Assembly (NCBI GenBank): GCA_035374585.1
Contig: DAOSPF010000048.1
Coordinates: 1 to 26,599 of the forward strand
Direction: 5' to 3'
DNA length: 26,599 bases
DNA from: JAKPQD01 sp029572965
GTDB taxonomy: Bacteria; Bacteroidota; Bacteroidia; Bacteroidales; DTGW01
Shown here: positions 22,825-26,599 of the stretch, piece after piece
How the letters are laid out: the number at the start of each line of letters is the position of its first letter
Position numbering within the stretch: position 1 is the stretch's first letter
Translations under genes and position numbers: made by a program
The notes under the pieces: model-generated
Database searches by the model: none
The model's input: the letters and a program-made list of their open reading frames with translations, nothing else
What the model was told of the DNA's origin: nothing

Positions 22825-25800
22825 ATGTTAAAATTTTTCAAAGGCCCTGAAAACAAGTATTTCACAGTACATTTTGCCACAGACCCTGATGCAAAAGATT
22901 TACAAAAGCTTAGCTGGTTATTTGGCGCAACTTTGGTTGATTCTGAAAAAGTTGACGGTTTTTTCATTGGGCCGCGCAAAGAAATGATTACCCCATGGAG
23001 TACTAATGCTGTTGAAATAACCCAAAACATGGGAATTGAAGGCATCAAACGAATCGAAGAATTCTACCAGGTTGAATCTGCTGATACCAAATATGACCAC
23101 ATGTTGAAAGCCATGTACAATGGACTTAATCAAGATACCTTTACTGTTTTGCGCGAACCTGAACCCGTCAAATACATTACAGACATCAGAACATACAATA
23201 AACAGGAAGGTTTAGCCCTTAATGATGATGAAATTGAATATTTAGAATCACTGCGTAAAAAATTAGGCAGAGACCTTACCGACAGCGAAATATTTGGATT
23301 TTCGCAAGTTAACTCAGAACACTGTCGTCACAAAATTTTCAACGGAACATTCATTATTGACAATAAAGAAAAAGAAGAAAGCCTTTTTCAACTGATTAAA
23401 AAAACTACAAAAGCCAATCCCAATCAGGTTGTTTCGGCATATAAAGACAATTGCGCTTTCATTCAGGGCCCTGTTGTCGATCAGTTTGCCCCTGCAACCC
23501 AGGACAAACCTGACTTTTTTGAAACAAAGCCTTTTGAATCAGTTATTTCATTAAAAGCAGAAACCCACAACTTCCCAACCACAGTCGAACCATTTAACGG
23601 AGCAGCTACAGGTTCTGGCGGCGAAATTCGTGACCGCATTGGAGGAGGAAAAGGTTCGTTCCCCATTGCCGGAACAGCTGTTTACATGACATCTTATCCT
23701 CGTTCGGCCCAAGGCCGTATTTGGGAAAACAACCTTAGTGAACGTAAATGGTTATATCAAACACCTGAAGATATCCTTATCAAAGCATCAAACGGTGCAA
23801 GCGATTTTGGAAATAAATATGGCCAACCACTTATCTGTGGTAGTGTTTTCACCTTCGAACATTTTGAAAACCATCGCAAATTTGGATTTGACAAAGTCAT
23901 TATGCTTGCAGGCGGGGTAGGTTATGCCAAAAAGAAAGATAGCCTAAAAGATACCCCGGAACCAGGAGACAAAGTAGTACTCCTTGGAGGCGACAATTAC
24001 CGTATTGGAATGGGAGGAGGAGCTGTATCTTCTGTTGCAACCGGCGAATACAATAACGCTATCGAGTTAAACGCCGTTCAACGTTCAAACCCCGAAATGC
24101 AAAAACGCGTATATAACGCAATCAGGGCATTATCTGAAAGTGATCATAACCCAATAGTTTCTATTCATGATCATGGCGCTGGCGGGCACCTAAACTGCTT
24201 GTCAGAATTGGTAGAAGCAACCGGAGGAAAAATCGACATTAGTAAACTTCCTGTGGGAGACCCTACCCTTTCGAATAAAGAGATTGTTGGTAACGAATCG
24301 CAAGAACGAATGGGCCTTGTGCTAAAAGAAAAAGATATAGCCCTTTTGAAGCGCATTGCAGACCGCGAACGAGCCCCAATGTATGTCATTGGCGAAGCTA
24401 CTGGTGACAATCGGTTCACCTTCACAGACCCCAAAACCGGCAAAACTCCAATAGACCTTGAATTGGACGATATGTTTGGAAATCCCCCAAAGACGATTAT
24501 TACAGATAATTCGCAAGTAATTTCATACGCAGATGTTACATACGATACTTCAAAACTTGAAGAATATTTAGTACAACTGTTACAACTTGAAGCTGTTGCT
24601 TGCAAAGATTGGTTAACCAATAAAGTTGACAGATCTGTAACCGGTCGAGTTGCAAAACAACAAACAGCCGGAGCCATTCAACTCCCTGTAAATAATGTGG
24701 CAGTTGTTGCTATGGATTATAAAGGCAAAAAAGGTATTGCCACTTCATTAGGCCATGCCCCGGCAGCAGCCCTTATCAATGCTTCTGCCGGTTCTGTACT
24801 AAGTATTGCCGAATCGCTGACAAACATCATTTGGGCACCTCTGGAACATGGCTTGAAAGGTATTTCGTTAAGTGCAAACTGGATGTGGCCTTGTAAGCAA
24901 CCCGGTGAAGATGCCAGGTTATATGAAGCAGTAACTGCTGCAAGTAATTTTGCCATTGAATTAGGTATTAACATTCCAACCGGAAAAGACTCTCTTTCAA
25001 TGACGCAGAAATATCCTGATGGAGATATAGTATTATCTCCTGGCACTGTTATTATTTCTGCTATAGCACAAGTATCTGATATCAGAAAAGTTGTTGAACC
25101 TGTTATTAATCCGTCTGTTGATTCTTCTATTTTATATATCGATTTATCTAATGTTAGTTTTGAGTTAGGAGGAAGTTCTTTTGCCCAGATAATGAACAAG
25201 TTAGGATCATATACTCCAACTATTGCAGATACTGCATATTTTATCAAAGCTTTTGAAACCATCCAGTCTTTCATCAAAAATGAAAAAATAGTTGCCGGGC
25301 ACGATATTTCTTCAGGCGGGATGATCACTTCATTGCTTGAAATGTGCTTTACCTCTGTCAATGCAGGGCTGAACATTGACCTTTCTGTGATAAATGAAAA
25401 AGACATTATTAAAATCCTGTTTAGCGAAAATCCCGGAATTCTTGTCCAGGTTACCAAAGAAAATTTAGCATTTGTACAAGCTGAATTAAATAAGAATAAA
25501 ATATTATTCCATGAAATTGGGAAACCTGCCAATAACGGTAAAGTTAAAATCAAAAAAGACGACACCGAATTTGAATTCAATGTAGCCGAATTACGCGATA
25601 TATGGTTCAAAACTTCTTATTTATTAGACAGACGCCAAAGTGGCGAGTTTAAAGCCATTGAAAGATATAACAACTACAAAGCCCAACCGCTCAAATTCAA
25701 CTTCCCACCTTCATTTACAGGAAAGTTTGCTGATTTTGGCATAAACCCTGACAGAAAAACCAAGTCGGGCATTAAAGCTGCTATTATTAGAGAAAAAGGG

Positions 25801-26538
25801 GTTAATGGAGACAGGGAAATGGCTTGGATGATGCACCTTGCCGGCTTTGATGTAAAAGATGTCCACATGACCGACCTGATTTCGGGTCGCGAAACCTTAG
25901 AAGACCTCAATATGATTGTATTCGTCGGAGGCTTTTCAAACTCTGATGTACTTGGATCGGCAAAAGGTTGGGCCGGGGCATTTTTATACAATCCGAAAGC
26001 AAAAGAAAGTTTAGATAAATTCTATGCCCGTCCAGACACCCTTAGCTTAGGGGTTTGCAATGGTTGTCAGGTGGTCATAGAATTAGGGCTGATAACCCCT
26101 GAACATGAGCAAAAACCCAAAATGCTGCATAACGACTCTCATAAATTCGAATCATCCTTTCTTACGGTAGATATTCACCCGAGTAATTCTGTTATGTTAA
26201 GTTCTTTGGCAGGTTCAAGGCTGGGTATTTGGGTAGCTCACGGAGAAGGCAAGTTTAGTTTGCCTTACGAAGAATCAAAATACAACATTCCAATGAAATA
26301 CAGTTATTCTGCATATCCGGGCAATCCAAACGGAAGTAATTTTGATACAGCCGGTTTATGTTCAGAAGATGGGCGCCACCTGGTAATGATGCCTCACTTA
26401 GAAAGAGCAACATATCCTTGGAACTGGGCAAACTACCCGGCTGACAGGAAGAATGACGAAGTAACTCCTTGGATTGAAGCATTTGTTAATGCCCGCAAAT
26501 GGATTGAAAAAAAAGCAACAACGCTTAAAAGTAAATAA
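22825..26538 (+). CDS. purL: Phosphoribosylformylglycinamidine synthase (single-chain)
   Basis: PurL (FGAM synthase) converts FGAR, glutamine and ATP to FGAM in the fourth step of purine synthesis. The 1237-residue protein is the large fused type found in Gram-negative bacteria and eukaryotes. It has an N-terminal PurS-like region, then FGAM synthase core motifs including QVNSEHCRHKIF, the ATP-site GAATGSGGEIRDR and HDHGAGG, a pseudo-symmetric second half (SGGMI), and a C-terminal class I glutaminase. The glutaminase triad is Cys1078 in GVCNGCQ, His1191 and Glu1193 in MPHLER. It is slightly shorter than E. coli PurL (1295) but complete. It has its own promoter and a strong terminator, so it is monocistronic. 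Confidence 0.97.
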   Translation: MLKFFKGPENKYFTVHFATDPDAKDLQKLSWLFGATLVDSEKVDGFFIGPRKEMITPWSTNAVEITQNMGIEGIKRIEEFYQVESADTKYDHMLKAMYNGLNQDTFTVLREPEPVKYITDIRTYNKQEGLALNDDEIEYLESLRKKLGRDLTDSEIFGFSQVNSEHCRHKIFNGTFIIDNKEKEESLFQLIKKTTKANPNQVVSAYKDNCAFIQGPVVDQFAPATQDKPDFFETKPFESVISLKAETHNFPTTVEPFNGAATGSGGEIRDRIGGGKGSFPIAGTAVYMTSYPRSAQGRIWENNLSERKWLYQTPEDILIKASNGASDFGNKYGQPLICGSVFTFEHFENHRKFGFDKVIMLAGGVGYAKKKDSLKDTPEPGDKVVLLGGDNYRIGMGGGAVSSVATGEYNNAIELNAVQRSNPEMQKRVYNAIRALSESDHNPIVSIHDHGAGGHLNCLSELVEATGGKIDISKLPVGDPTLSNKEIVGNESQERMGLVLKEKDIALLKRIADRERAPMYVIGEATGDNRFTFTDPKTGKTPIDLELDDMFGNPPKTIITDNSQVISYADVTYDTSKLEEYLVQLLQLEAVACKDWLTNKVDRSVTGRVAKQQTAGAIQLPVNNVAVVAMDYKGKKGIATSLGHAPAAALINASAGSVLSIAESLTNIIWAPLEHGLKGISLSANWMWPCKQPGEDARLYEAVTAASNFAIELGINIPTGKDSLSMTQKYPDGDIVLSPGTVIISAIAQVSDIRKVVEPVINPSVDSSILYIDLSNVSFELGGSSFAQIMNKLGSYTPTIADTAYFIKAFETIQSFIKNEKIVAGHDISSGGMITSLLEMCFTSVNAGLNIDLSVINEKDIIKILFSENPGILVQVTKENLAFVQAELNKNKILFHEIGKPANNGKVKIKKDDTEFEFNVAELRDIWFKTSYLLDRRQSGEFKAIERYNNYKAQPLKFNFPPSFTGKFADFGINPDRKTKSGIKAAIIREKGVNGDREMAWMMHLAGFDVKDVHMTDLISGRETLEDLNMIVFVGGFSNSDVLGSAKGWAGAFLYNPKAKESLDKFYARPDTLSLGVCNGCQVVIELGLITPEHEQKPKMLHNDSHKFESSFLTVDIHPSNSVMLSSLAGSRLGIWVAHGEGKFSLPYEESKYNIPMKYSYSAYPGNPNGSNFDTAGLCSEDGRHLVMMPHLERATYPWNWANYPADRKNDEVTPWIEAFVNARKWIEKKATTLKSK

Positions 26539-26542
26539 AATC

Positions 26543-26574
26543 AAGGCAATGCAGCTATTTGCATTGCCTTTTTT
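26543..26574 (+). terminator. Rho-independent terminator of purL
   Basis: AAGGCAATGCA (26543-26553) and TGCATTGCCTT (26560-26570) form a perfect 11-bp stem with a 6-nt loop, followed by further Ts to 26574. It begins 4 nt after the purL stop. Confidence 0.85.
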
Positions 26575-26599
26575 ATTAATCTAACATTATCTTATTTAT

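Noticed and set aside
24717..25610. 297-codon antisense frame inside purL
   Set aside because: It is the complement of a well-conserved part of PurL with normal coding signal on the plus strand; long antisense frames are expected opposite such a gene.
1..26599. CRISPR arrays, tRNA or rRNA genes, insertion sequences, prophage or restriction genes
   Set aside because: No regularly spaced direct repeats, no cloverleaf or rRNA-like stretches and no transposase, integrase or nuclease-defence frames were seen on reading both strands.

Overview
The window is AT-rich chromosomal DNA from a Gram-negative bacterium of the phylum Bacteroidota, most likely a Bacteroidales-like lineage. Evidence for this: LPS genes (kdsA, lptC), a WbqC-family protein, a single-chain PurL of about 1240 residues, a PDGLE-type cobalt/nickel ECF transporter, and several exact TAnnTTTG boxes (the Bacteroidota -7 promoter element) 19-24 nt before start codons. 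It is mostly housekeeping sequence. I see no phage, insertion sequence, CRISPR array, tRNA or rRNA.

Layout. 8-2104 (+): ECF metal transporter (PDGLE protein, CbiQ, CbiO with a histidine-rich tail). 2101-3452 (-): a nitroreductase and a metal-dependent-class kdsA. 3528-4246 (-): a stand-alone HPt protein followed by a single-domain response regulator. 4475-4624 (-): an unrecognised 49-residue membrane protein with its own terminator. 4785-6746 (+): rarA and a WbqC-family gene. 6815-7924 (-): recF. 8170-10356 (+): an exported DPP IV-type peptidase. 10405-11858 (+): coaX, lptC and a 59-residue membrane protein, joined by two 11-nt overlaps. 11931-14732 (-): a small PAS protein and a GH94 disaccharide phosphorylase. 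15059-16789 (-): an orphan antitoxin-like gene and rmuC. 17000-20453 (+): two exported TldD/TldE-like proteins. 20677-22110 (+): an HtrA/DegP protease. 22825-26538 (+): purL with a strong terminator.

Functional themes. Envelope biogenesis and quality control recur (kdsA, lptC, DPP IV, exported TldD/E pair, HtrA), as does DNA maintenance (rarA, recF, rmuC). The exported TldD/E pair is the most unusual protein-level feature: the first protein keeps HExxxH and the C-terminal Cys-Gly motif, while the second has lost both, mirroring the cytosolic TldD/TldE heterodimer but with signal peptides.

Non-coding structure is rich. A roughly 300-bp element at 22213-22510 can fold into a giant hairpin and is bracketed by imperfect direct repeats. 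A 54-bp dispersed repeat occurs at 6748-6801 and, inverted, at 22658-22711. Two poly-T/poly-A hairpins (14919-14946 and 22536-22561) differ by compensated base pairs. A GCAAAGGC-type inverted repeat lies at 12280-12326. These elements are the best candidates for something undescribed. I found no clear novel defence or mobile system.
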